64,000 nt of DNA. It comes from Saccharibacillus sacchari DSM 19268. GTDB taxonomy: Bacteria; Bacillota; Bacilli; Paenibacillales; Paenibacillaceae. A program made the translations under genes and the position numbers. Of the stretch, positions 51,512 through 59,139 are shown piece by piece. The stretch covers positions 3,509,307 to 3,573,306 of the forward strand of contig NZ_KK073875.1 in assembly GCF_000585395.1 (NCBI RefSeq). The letters are read 5' to 3'. How positions within the stretch are numbered: the first letter of the stretch is position 1; the number at the start of each line of letters is the position of its first letter. The notes below the pieces were generated by a model, which made no database searches, was not told the origin of the DNA, and saw only the letters and a list, made by a program, of their open reading frames with translations.

Positions 51512-51543
51512 CAAGGACCATGATCCCGATCGAGGTGAGCCCA

Positions 51544-51879
51544 ATGAAGCTGTTATTCGTATGCAGTCGCAATAAATGGAGAAGCCTGACCGCGGAAAAA
51601 ATCTTCGAGCCGCTGCCGGATTACGACGTGCGATCGGCCGGAACGGAAAACGGTGCGCGAATCAAAGTAACGGAAGGCCATGTGGGCTGGGCCGATCAGA
51701 TTTTTGTCATGGAAAAAAAGCATGTTCGGCGTCTGCGCGAAAAGTTCGCAACGGAACTGCAAGGAAAATCTCTGATCTGCCTCGACATCCCGGACGACTA
51801 CGGTTATATGGACGAAGACCTGATCGAAATATTGAAGTCGCGGGTATCTGAATATGTTGAACTTCCGGAAGACTTTTGA
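51544..51879 (+). CDS. Low-molecular-weight phosphatase-like protein
   Basis: The protein has 111 residues. MKLLFVCSRNKWRS gives the C-x5-R-S phosphate loop with Cys7 and Arg13. It is shorter than classical LMW tyrosine phosphatases but matches the compact group that begins CSRN. The start at 51544 follows GAGGTGAG. It could dephosphorylate proteins or small molecules. It probably opens a three-gene run with the next two genes. Confidence 0.78.
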   Translation: MKLLFVCSRNKWRSLTAEKIFEPLPDYDVRSAGTENGARIKVTEGHVGWADQIFVMEKKHVRRLREKFATELQGKSLICLDIPDDYGYMDEDLIEILKSRVSEYVELPEDF

Positions 51880-51937
51880 AAAGGTACATGCCCTAGTTGT
51901 ACCAGACGATGACCATCATATAAGGACGAGGTAAACC

Positions 51938-52375
51938 ATGAACGAATTCACTAATTTAAAAGCACAAGAGTATGCCGAACAAGGAAACATCGAAGCCTGG
52001 ATCCATGACTATCTGCAAAACGAAGGCAATAATGTCCCGTTATCCGACAGACTGAAGCTAAGAAAAAGATACTGGTTGGGACCTCTGGAAGTGAAATTGA
52101 CCAGCCTGAAGCGAATCGTAGGACCCGAACCGCACAATGAATATGTCGAATCGGAAGAAAATTGGAATCGCCGGATCGAAGCAATCGCGCTGCGGCTGCA
52201 ACAGGGCTGGGACATGCCGCCGCTGATCATTGAGAATCAAGGCGGCGTGCTGAGCGTGCGCGACGGTAATCACCGGATGGGCGCTTTGGAAAAGCTGGAC
52301 CGCAAAAGCTGCCCCGTATTGATCTGGGACGATGCGGGCGTCGAACATATTCGGATCGGAGACGTCGAGGAATGA
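51938..52375 (+). CDS. ParB/sulfiredoxin-like domain protein
   Basis: The protein has 145 residues. The motif GVLSVRDGNHRMGALEKL is characteristic of the ParB/sulfiredoxin-type domain that binds or cleaves nucleotides. The first half is a helical lead-in. A DNA partition role is unlikely, since it lacks the DNA-binding part; a stand-alone nucleotide-handling role is inference. It overlaps the next gene by ATGA. Confidence 0.7.
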   Translation: MNEFTNLKAQEYAEQGNIEAWIHDYLQNEGNNVPLSDRLKLRKRYWLGPLEVKLTSLKRIVGPEPHNEYVESEENWNRRIEAIALRLQQGWDMPPLIIENQGGVLSVRDGNHRMGALEKLDRKSCPVLIWDDAGVEHIRIGDVEE

Positions 52376-52866
52376 GCAGGCGCGAACGAATTGCGAGCAT
52401 CGCGGAAGAACTGGCAGCAAGGCCGTTAGTAGGCAATGAGCAGAAGTACGGTCCCGATCTGGTGCCGATCCTGCGTGATTTCCCGAGAGAAAATCCCGAT
52501 ATCGGCTTTGATTGGTGTGCGGCTTTCGTGTATCACTGCTGCTTGGAAGCGGGTTTGGCGTTACCGGTTCGACATCCGGCGCCCGTCACGCGGAATTTTG
52601 CCTGGGTCGAAGCTTGGATGGAATGGGGCAAGCTCAACGGGTTCTATTATCGAGCGGATGATCCTCTGTTTACACCTGAGCGCGGCGATTTGATCATTTT
52701 CGATAATCTGTTGGGCAAAGGTCCAAACGATCATATCGGTATCGTAGCGCGTGCGGAAAACGGACAGTTGATCACGGCAGAAGGCAATTATCATAATCGG
52801 TCGGGGATTTTTGATCGGACAGGCGTCGCATTAAACGGATTTATACATATCGCGAATACCTACTAG
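52372..52866 (+). CDS. CHAP-like cysteine peptidase domain, cytoplasmic
   Basis: The protein has 164 residues. The putative nucleophile is in FDWCAAFVYHCC, the His in NDHIGIVARA and a polar partner in EGNYHN, which is the CHAP/NlpC-type arrangement. There is no signal peptide, so the usual cell-wall role is doubtful; it may act on small peptides inside the cell. It overlaps the previous gene by ATGA. Palindromic repeat copy C starts at its stop codon. Confidence 0.7.
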   Translation: MSRRERIASIAEELAARPLVGNEQKYGPDLVPILRDFPRENPDIGFDWCAAFVYHCCLEAGLALPVRHPAPVTRNFAWVEAWMEWGKLNGFYYRADDPLFTPERGDLIIFDNLLGKGPNDHIGIVARAENGQLITAEGNYHNRSGIFDRTGVALNGFIHIANTY

Positions 52867-52974
52867 CTTGACCAACCTTAATCAGAGGTTTACGTTCGCC
52901 CGAGACTTCGTACACGGTTTAGGTACGAAATCTCAGACGGACGTAACTTTACATTTAACTTGGTCAAGCTATTA
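52863..52974 (+). repeat. Palindromic repeat, copy C
   Basis: Ends match copy A (CTAGCTTGACCAACCTTAAT and TTAACTTGGTCAAGCTATTA). The inner stem is GACTTCGTAC / GTACGAAATC, different from copy A yet still paired around the conserved loop ACGGTTTA. It overlaps the last bases of the CHAP-like gene's stop region. Confidence 0.75.
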
Positions 52975-52996
52975 CGAGTATAAGGAGGCGTAGAGC

Positions 52997-53617
52997 ATGA
53001 GCCGAAAGGTTGATTATAAAAAGGACTACAAATCGTTATACCTGCCTAAAGCGTCCCCGGAAGTGTTAGAGGTCCCTATTATTCCTTTTTTCACGATTGA
53101 AGGAAGCGGAGATCCTAATGAAGCAGGTTTTGCACAGGCGACGGAAGCGTTATACAGCCTGAGCTATGCCGTAAAAATGTCCTATAAAAGCGACGATGTA
53201 CCGGAAGGTTATTACGAATATACGGTTTTCCCGTTAGAAGGAATCTGGGATTTGGTCGATTATTCGAAGCCTTCCACGGATAAAAGCAACCTCAAATACA
53301 AACTTATGATTCGCCAACCGGACTTTTTGACCGAAGAAGGTTTTGAACGATTTTTAGCGCAAACGAAAAAGAAAAAATCGAATCCGCTGTTGGACGAGGT
53401 CAGATTTGAACATGTGGAGGACGGAATGAGCTGTCAGATGATGCACGTTGGCAGCTATGACGACGAACCGGCGAGCTTTGCGCGTATGGAAGAGTTTTGT
53501 GCGGAAAACGGCTGGATACGCAAAAGCAAGCTGCATCGCGAAATTTACATCTCCGACCCGCGAAAAACCGTACCGGAGAAACGCAAAACGGTGCTGCGGT
53601 TCGGGGTGGAGAAGTAG
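52997..53617 (+). CDS. GyrI-like small-molecule-binding protein
   Basis: The protein has 206 residues. VDYKKDYKSLYLPKASPEVL, then VPIIPFFTIEGSGDPNE and a second repeat with MSCQMMHVGSYDDEPASF, match the GyrI-like (SHS2-type) fold that binds hydrophobic small molecules, here as a stand-alone protein. Such proteins can act in drug sequestration or hydrolysis. AAGGAGG precedes the ATG. Confidence 0.85.
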   Translation: MSRKVDYKKDYKSLYLPKASPEVLEVPIIPFFTIEGSGDPNEAGFAQATEALYSLSYAVKMSYKSDDVPEGYYEYTVFPLEGIWDLVDYSKPSTDKSNLKYKLMIRQPDFLTEEGFERFLAQTKKKKSNPLLDEVRFEHVEDGMSCQMMHVGSYDDEPASFARMEEFCAENGWIRKSKLHREIYISDPRKTVPEKRKTVLRFGVEK

Positions 53618-53623
53618 GTAGAT

Positions 53624-53672
53624 AAAAAAAGCCGGTCTGGCAAAGCTTTTGCTCTGTCGTCCGGCCTTTTCA
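53624..53672. terminator. Bidirectional terminator between convergent genes
   Basis: GCCGGTCTGGCAAAGC and GCTCTGTCGTCCGGC form an imperfect stem with an A-run on the left and TTTT on the right, between the GyrI-like gene on + and the SET gene on -. Confidence 0.75.
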
Positions 53673-53703
53673 GCCCTTACTTATCAGTAGGACTGTGTCT
53701 GAT

Positions 53704-54108
53704 TTACTTGTTCTCTTCACTCGGAGCTTCTTGATCTTCCATAAACCAAAGCGGGTCCATATTGTCTTCTTCGCCGTTGTAGTTGATCAGGATTTCGTCA
53801 CCGGCCTTGATGTCGGTGTAGGCATAGAAATCAAACGTGTGCTTTTCAAAACTAATTTCGTAAGTCGCATTGGGCGTGTAGGAATGGTTGATCAGGCTTC
53901 CGTAACCGAGCAGGATCGCCGTGTGGTTCGCGCCGTATTCGAAAACGTAATCTTCCAAAATCGTTTTCTCGATATGTTCGTGTTCCTCGTTCTCGTAAGC
54001 GACAACAGGAGCTTCGTGGATCAGCTCGCCTTTTGCGATATCGCGAGTCGCGAATACGCCTCTTGTAAATTCGCCGCCGCTGAGCGGGGAATGTTTAACT
54101 TCGATCAT
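53704..54108 (-). CDS. SET-domain protein
   Basis: The protein has 134 residues. GVFATRDIAKGELI at the start, NHSYTPNATYE in the centre and AGDEILINYNG near the end are the three hallmark segments of a SET methyltransferase (SAM-dependent lysine methylation). Pre-SET and post-SET zinc clusters are missing, as in small bacterial forms. Its target is unknown. No operon partner is adjacent. Confidence 0.85.
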   Translation of the reverse strand: MIEVKHSPLSGGEFTRGVFATRDIAKGELIHEAPVVAYENEEHEHIEKTILEDYVFEYGANHTAILLGYGSLINHSYTPNATYEISFEKHTFDFYAYTDIKAGDEILINYNGEEDNMDPLWFMEDQEAPSEENK

Positions 54109-54229
54109 GGTTTCACCTTCGCATTTCCTGGATTATAGAGAGATCGCCCATGCGGGCATAACGATAATTGTAGCCCAATCCTAACGGAACGGCAAGGAAG
54201 ATTGATAGAGAAGGAGAGAAGTATTTCAG

Positions 54230-54766
54230 ATGATAATATGGATTAACGGCGCATTCGGCGCGGGAAAGACGACAACGGCAGAGGAATTGCAACGACGCGT
54301 TTCGGACTCGTTTTTGTATGACCCGGAGAATGTAGGTTATTTTATTCGATCTGTTTTTCCCGCTAGCCTGCTTGAATCCGACTTTCAGGACCATCAGATC
54401 TGGCGAGAAATGAATGTGTCGGTACTCGGAGATCTGGCGCGCCAATATTCCGGTACGATCATCGTTCCGATGACTCTCGTCAACCCGGATTATTTTGAAG
54501 AACTAGTAGGGCAGCTTCGCTCGCAGGGAGTAGAAGTTCGGCATTTTACGCTGATGGCCGAACGGAAGACGTTGTTGCAACGTTTAACCAGCAGAGGCGA
54601 AGACGCGAATTCATGGTCTGCCGGGCAGATCGACCGCTGTCTTGCCGCGCTATCGGCAGAACGCTTCGGTCAGCATATGTATACCGACGATCTGACGACA
54701 GAACAGATCGTTGAGCGAATCGCGGCGGAGTGCAAACTACAGCTGAACCCAAAAGTAGGAAGTTAG
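54230..54766 (+). CDS. tmrB: TmrB-like P-loop ATPase (tunicamycin-resistance type)
   Basis: The protein has 178 residues. It starts MIIWINGAFGAGKTTTAEEL (Walker A), continues YDPENVGYFIRS and ends with TSRGEDANSWSAGQIDRC. This is very like Bacillus subtilis TmrB, which binds ATP and tunicamycin and confers resistance. Resistance here is inference from family. GAAGGAGAG lies upstream of the ATG. The C-terminal amphipathic end of TmrB appears shortened. Confidence 0.8.
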   Translation: MIIWINGAFGAGKTTTAEELQRRVSDSFLYDPENVGYFIRSVFPASLLESDFQDHQIWREMNVSVLGDLARQYSGTIIVPMTLVNPDYFEELVGQLRSQGVEVRHFTLMAERKTLLQRLTSRGEDANSWSAGQIDRCLAALSAERFGQHMYTDDLTTEQIVERIAAECKLQLNPKVGS

Positions 54767-54782
54767 GAAAGGGAGAATTACC

Positions 54783-55184
54783 ATGACTGATAAGAAAAAA
54801 GATGATCTGCCCATCGAAAAAGGCGTTCGCGACTATATCTTTTGCCGAAAGCTGAATCAACGCGTTGCCGAGATTGGACATCTCAAACGCTCTCAGCAGG
54901 TCGACCACTATTTTTATGGGAAAATCGTGAAAATCAATATGCCCCCGCGTCTGATCTGGTTGATTCAAGAATACGATGAACTGGTAAAAAACGTCGTTAT
55001 CTCTCTGCTGGACGAAGTGGAGGAGGAAATTTACACCTATGATCTCCAGCTTGAAAGTTCAGGAGAGCGCGTCTCGGGCATTTCATTGATCGAAGACGAT
55101 ATTTCGTTCTTTTCCGGCCCGGCTGTGCATGACGAATACCCTAACTATGACTCGGACAACAAGACGTCAAGGAGTTTCGAGTGA
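54783..55184 (+). CDS. Unrecognised small protein
   Basis: The protein has 133 residues. AAAGGGAG lies before the ATG. It begins with a charged Lys/Asp stretch; then YIFCRKLNQRVAEIGHLKRSQQVDHYFYGKIVKI suggests a helix-strand unit, and the C-terminus is acidic. No domain was recognised. It overlaps the following kinase gene by 4 bases. Confidence 0.6.
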   Translation: MTDKKKDDLPIEKGVRDYIFCRKLNQRVAEIGHLKRSQQVDHYFYGKIVKINMPPRLIWLIQEYDELVKNVVISLLDEVEEEIYTYDLQLESSGERVSGISLIEDDISFFSGPAVHDEYPNYDSDNKTSRSFE

Positions 55185-55696
55185 AAACCAGCCGAGACAA
55201 AATTCTCATCATCGGCATTGTCGCAAGCGGAAAAACAACACTCGCCAGGCGGTTATCCGAGCAGCTCGGAATTCCCTGGCAGGAACTAGACAATATCGTA
55301 CATCGACGCAGCGAGGAAGGAAGCCATAAGCGCACGCAGGAAGAACAAATGGAATTGATCCGTCAAATCGACCGGGAAGGTCCCTGGATTATGGAAGGGG
55401 TCGACCGGTCTTCCTATGCGGCGCTGTACGAGATGGCGGATACCGTTATTTTTCTCGATCCTCCGTTATGGAAACGGAAATTGCGGATTGTCAGGCGCTT
55501 TGCGAAGCAGAAACTGGGAATGGAGCCCGCGCACTATAAGCCGGATCTGAGTATGTTGAAGGCGATGTTCCGGTGGACCGCGGATTTTGAAAAGAACCGC
55601 CCGCAATTCGAAGCCAAGCTTGCGCGGTATGCGCGTAAGGTCGTGACGTTGAGGACGAGGCGCGAGATTGAACGGTATCCAAACGGAGGCGTATAA
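55181..55696 (+). CDS. FlaR-like P-loop kinase
   Basis: The protein has 171 residues with a GTG start. Walker A is GIVASGKTTLARRLSEQLG, followed by WQELDNIV and a second acid in GVDRSSYAALYEMADTVIFLD, as in the adenylate-kinase-like topology modulation proteins (FlaR). These P-loop proteins phosphorylate unknown small substrates. A paralogue is at 58602. Confidence 0.82.
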   Translation: MKTSRDKILIIGIVASGKTTLARRLSEQLGIPWQELDNIVHRRSEEGSHKRTQEEQMELIRQIDREGPWIMEGVDRSSYAALYEMADTVIFLDPPLWKRKLRIVRRFAKQKLGMEPAHYKPDLSMLKAMFRWTADFEKNRPQFEAKLARYARKVVTLRTRREIERYPNGGV

Positions 55697-55700
55697 GCTC

Positions 55701-56561
55701 ATGCAAAAAGATGCTGACGTACTGAAAATGATTGAAGAAAGCGGCCTGGAACGAATAGCCGATCGGATTCGAAAAGCCGCATTGCTTTCGAACCGCATGA
55801 TTGCGTCTCCGGTCGATGCTGCTAGTGTTCCGATAGGGTGCTCCCGCATCGGCGGCCGACCCGATCTTCCGCGCGAAGAGCAGTGGCCGACCCATCAAGG
55901 CGAGCCGTTAAGCTTTATCGCGCAAGTTCGATTGGAAGAGGTTCCTTGGAAGCCGGAAGGCTTGCCGGAAAAAGGATTGCTGAGCTTTTTCTATAACGCA
56001 GCCGACCAACCCTGGGGTTATAATCCCGAAGAAGCGGGGCAATGGCGGGTATTGTACCATGCGGAAGCGGATAGGCTAGAACGCCGACTTGTTCCCGACG
56101 GACTGAAGCCAGTCGTGGAGTTCGATGCGTCGGCGGTTGATTTTTCGGTGCAAACGACGCTTCCCGACTGGAACGCGCTGGTGTTCCGGCAACTGGGATT
56201 TGCCGAAAACGAGACCGAACGGTATATTGCGCTGACTGAGCAGGTTGCCGAACATAATGCCCCCGCATATCCGGTTCATCGATTTCTGGGCAATCCCGAT
56301 CAGGTGCAAGGCGAAATGCAGTTGAAATGCCAACTGGTGGCGCACGGCATCGACTGCGGCGATCCATCCGGCTATCAAGATCCGAGGCGCGCAGAGTTGG
56401 AGCCGGGTGCGGCAGGGTGGGTGCTGCTGCTTCAGATCGATTCCGAAGATGAAACCGAGATGATCTGGGGAAATTTCGGTTTCATCTATTTCTGGATTCA
56501 TGAAGAAGATTTGCGAAAAAGGGATTTTGAGAAAATGTGGGTTATTTTGCAGTGCGGATAA
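55701..56561 (+). CDS. YwqG-family (DUF1963) protein
   Basis: The protein has 286 residues. SRIGGRPDLPREEQWP, then PLSFIAQVRLEEVP, HRFLGNPDQVQGEMQ and LLLQIDSEDETEMIWGNFGFIYFWI, form the DUF1963/YwqG pattern. YwqG-like proteins sit near T7-secretion or toxin-immunity genes in Bacillus, but no toxin is seen here. GGAGGCG lies before the ATG at 55701. Confidence 0.85.
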   Translation: MQKDADVLKMIEESGLERIADRIRKAALLSNRMIASPVDAASVPIGCSRIGGRPDLPREEQWPTHQGEPLSFIAQVRLEEVPWKPEGLPEKGLLSFFYNAADQPWGYNPEEAGQWRVLYHAEADRLERRLVPDGLKPVVEFDASAVDFSVQTTLPDWNALVFRQLGFAENETERYIALTEQVAEHNAPAYPVHRFLGNPDQVQGEMQLKCQLVAHGIDCGDPSGYQDPRRAELEPGAAGWVLLLQIDSEDETEMIWGNFGFIYFWIHEEDLRKRDFEKMWVILQCG

Positions 56562-56616
56562 GGGGCTCCGCATGCCTCTGAGCCAAAATGGCCGATGTTC
56601 GATTCGCTTGAAGGGA

Positions 56617-57048
56617 ATGGTGACTGTGCGAAAAGCGCCTGTTTACGTTCTGATCTTTGTCTTGATATTGGCAGGTTGTACTCCCAAATCAACATCGACA
56701 ATCGAAGAATCGCCGAACGCAGTCGTAACGTTACATTGCGTGATGGAACTGGACGATCTGCCTTGCGAAGATTTTGAATTTACGGAGCGCGAAGCTGTCG
56801 AAGCGTTCGAACAAGCGATTACGAATGCGCAGCAGGAGCAGGGCAACATGAATTACTCGGCGGAATACGAAATGGAATGGTCGAAGGATGGAGAGACGAA
56901 GTCCTATCATCTGTCATTAGGTGCGATGCGCGAAATGCGGGGATTGTTGGTGAAAATGCCGGATACATCGACGGGTTACTCGATATCGGTTGAAAATTCG
57001 AATAAGCTTCGGGATTTGTTGGGCAAACCGGAGGCAGCGAATAAGTAG
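56617..57048 (+). CDS. Putative lipoprotein, twin of 57604
   Basis: The protein has about 143 residues with lipobox ILAGCTPKS. The start is ATG 56617 or GTG 56626; the second is better spaced from GAAGGG. The mature domain (LHCVMELDDLPCEDFEF, then AITNAQQEQGNMNYSAEYEMEW and MPDTSTGYSISVEN) is shared with the lipoprotein two genes downstream. The two Cys could form a disulfide. Confidence 0.75.
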   Translation: MVTVRKAPVYVLIFVLILAGCTPKSTSTIEESPNAVVTLHCVMELDDLPCEDFEFTEREAVEAFEQAITNAQQEQGNMNYSAEYEMEWSKDGETKSYHLSLGAMREMRGLLVKMPDTSTGYSISVENSNKLRDLLGKPEAANK

Positions 57049-57091
57049 AGGGATACTTTAAGGAAATGAAGAATAAAGAGGGGCGGTAAAC

Positions 57092-57607
57092 GTGACGGAT
57101 AGGAAAGAGGTACAAATAGGATGGGAACTGCGACCGCTAACGCTGCCGGATGCGAAAAGGATCAATCATTGGTCCTATGCGCCTCCGTATTCGATGTACA
57201 GTTTCAGCGGGGACCCTGAGGATTTGCAGGATCTGATCAGCGAAAATTATTTGGGGGCTTATGACGCCGAAGGCGAATTGGTCGGATTTTTGTGTTCGGG
57301 CGAAGCCGCGCAGGTTCCGGGAGCAAGGCTTGCAGGGCTTTACGATGTGCGGGGGTATCTCGACATCGGGCTTGGACTGCGTCCGGATCTGACCGGCAAA
57401 GGAATGGGCGAAGCCTTCTTACGGCATGGGATAAACGTCTTATCCGAACAATTCGGCGTGAAAAAATTTCGATTGGCGGTCGCCGCGTTCAACGAACGGG
57501 CCATTCAAGTCTATCGTCGCGCGGGATTTCGGGAAGATGCCGCGTTCGTGAGCATGGTCGGGATCGAGAATGTTTCCTTTATCCAGATGCTTCGGGAGGA
57601 CAAATGA
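57092..57607 (+). CDS. GNAT-family N-acetyltransferase
   Basis: The protein has 171 residues with a GTG start. Motif A is LGLRPDLTGKGMGEAFLRHG; VAAFNERAIQVYRRAGF is motif B. It lies between two paralogous lipoprotein genes and overlaps the second by ATGA. The substrate is unknown. Confidence 0.87.
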   Translation: MTDRKEVQIGWELRPLTLPDAKRINHWSYAPPYSMYSFSGDPEDLQDLISENYLGAYDAEGELVGFLCSGEAAQVPGARLAGLYDVRGYLDIGLGLRPDLTGKGMGEAFLRHGINVLSEQFGVKKFRLAVAAFNERAIQVYRRAGFREDAAFVSMVGIENVSFIQMLREDK

Positions 57608-58011
57608 TGCGAAAAAGGATTTCGGTCCTTGTCTTAGTTGTTCTGGCCTTGTCCTTTACTGCTTGTACGAACGATTCTTCCGAGGAAACGGCTTCCGTGA
57701 ATCGGATTAAATTAACGTGTAAAATGACCATAGGCGAGACGCCTTGCGCAAACATGGAGTCTCAAGATCCCGATGTGATCGCCGTTGTCGAAACCGCGAT
57801 CTCCAACGCCGAACAAATGCCGGGCATGCTGAATTATGCGGTTGAATCCATTTTGAGACTGTCGACCCAAGAAAAGACGGAGAGTTATTATTTGAACTTG
57901 GGATCGGATCGGGAGAATTCTGCTTTATTGGTCAAGTGGCCGGACACGTCGACAGGATACGAGATTTCTACAGAAGATGCGAATCGTTTAAGGGACGTAT
58001 TCGGCAGATAA
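57604..58011 (+). CDS. Putative lipoprotein, twin of 56617
   Basis: The protein has 135 residues with lipobox LSFTACTND. The ATG at 57604 overlaps the acetyltransferase stop; a second ATG follows at once. KLTCKMTIGETPCANMES, AISNAEQMPGMLNYAVES and WPDTSTGYEIS parallel the lipoprotein at 56617 along most of its length, so it is a duplicate. Both Cys are conserved. Function is unknown. Confidence 0.75.
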   Translation: MMRKRISVLVLVVLALSFTACTNDSSEETASVNRIKLTCKMTIGETPCANMESQDPDVIAVVETAISNAEQMPGMLNYAVESILRLSTQEKTESYYLNLGSDRENSALLVKWPDTSTGYEISTEDANRLRDVFGR

Positions 58012-58037
58012 GGAAGAGGCAGAAAGGAAAAGATTCG

Positions 58038-58529
58038 ATGGATCTAGATATTCGACTGCGCAGGTTGCGTAGTGAGGACTGCGATATCGTCTTGAGCTGG
58101 AGCCGGGACCCGATCTTCTGCGAAGCGAACGGGTGGGAGAAAAATCGCGATCCGGAAGAACTGAAGCAATGGTGGTCCTACTGCGTAGACATGGACAAGC
58201 CTTCTTTTATCCGCTTGGGAATCGAGCACGAAGGAACTTTGGTCGGATATGCCGATTTGGCCGAGATTCATGATGACCAAGCTGAACTCGGAATTGCCAT
58301 CGGCGAACGTAAAGTGTGGGGACGAGGAATCGGTCGACAAGCTGCATTGGCAATCATAGAGTATGGGAAAATGAAGCTAGGAATAAAAAGCTTCGCTGCC
58401 GAAACGCATGAATCCAATACCCGCTGTCGAAGCATGCTGGAAAAGGTCGGATTCGCAGAAATCGGCCGTGCAGGTCATGAGTGGTATTGCGGGCAGCACG
58501 ATCGCTTGATCCAATATCGGCGGACCTGA
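58038..58529 (+). CDS. GNAT-family N-acetyltransferase (RimJ/RimL-like)
   Basis: The protein has 163 residues. IAIGERKVWGRGIGRQAAL is motif A, and ETHESNTRCRSMLEKVGF is motif B of the RimJ/RimL group. AGGAAAAG lies before the ATG at 58038. It differs clearly from the acetyltransferase at 57092. Its target is unknown. Confidence 0.87.
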   Translation: MDLDIRLRRLRSEDCDIVLSWSRDPIFCEANGWEKNRDPEELKQWWSYCVDMDKPSFIRLGIEHEGTLVGYADLAEIHDDQAELGIAIGERKVWGRGIGRQAALAIIEYGKMKLGIKSFAAETHESNTRCRSMLEKVGFAEIGRAGHEWYCGQHDRLIQYRRT

Positions 58530-58601
58530 TTCCTAATTGCTTGCAGAAGGCTTACCGGGATTCGCAGCAAGAAATTCGAATCGAAAGCGAGGGAAGGAAA
58601 G

Positions 58602-59126
58602 GTGCGGAAAATTGCTGTAATCGGCTCGCCGGGTTCCGGGAAATCCGTATTCTCCCGCAAGCTCGGCGAGTCTTTGGGACTTCCGGTCATCCATCTGGAT
58701 CGCCATTATTGGCACGACGGATGGACGCCTACTCCGCAGCGGGAATGGGATGAATTTCTCAGGGAAACGGTCGGCGGTCAAGCATGGATTATCGACGGGA
58801 ACTATACGCGGACGCTGGATATTCGATTGGAAGCGGCGGATACCGTTATATTTTTGGATATGCCGCGCTTGCTGTGCATGTATCGCATCGTCAAGCGCCG
58901 GTTCATGTATCGAAGCAAAAGCCGACCTGATCTGAACGAAGGCTGCGAAGAAAAATTGGACGCGGATTTCGTAAAATGGGTATGGAATTACAGAGCCGAA
59001 GTTCGCCCGAAAGTCTTGGAAGCGATCAGCGTGCACGGAGAAAACAAACGGACGATCCTGCTCGGCTCCAGGAAACAAGTCCGGGCTTTTTTGCAAGCAG
59101 AGGGTTCGCGAATACATATAGAATAA
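58602..59126 (+). CDS. FlaR-like P-loop kinase
   Basis: The protein has 174 residues with a GTG start; GAAAGG stands just before it. Walker A is GSPGSGKSVFSRKLGE, then VIHLDRHYWHDGW and WIIDGNYTRTLDIRLEAADTVIFLD, the standard set of the topology modulation/FlaR group. It is the second such kinase within 3.5 kb (see 55181). Confidence 0.85.
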   Translation: MRKIAVIGSPGSGKSVFSRKLGESLGLPVIHLDRHYWHDGWTPTPQREWDEFLRETVGGQAWIIDGNYTRTLDIRLEAADTVIFLDMPRLLCMYRIVKRRFMYRSKSRPDLNEGCEEKLDADFVKWVWNYRAEVRPKVLEAISVHGENKRTILLGSRKQVRAFLQAEGSRIHIE

Positions 59127-59139
59127 GGAGAGAATGATT

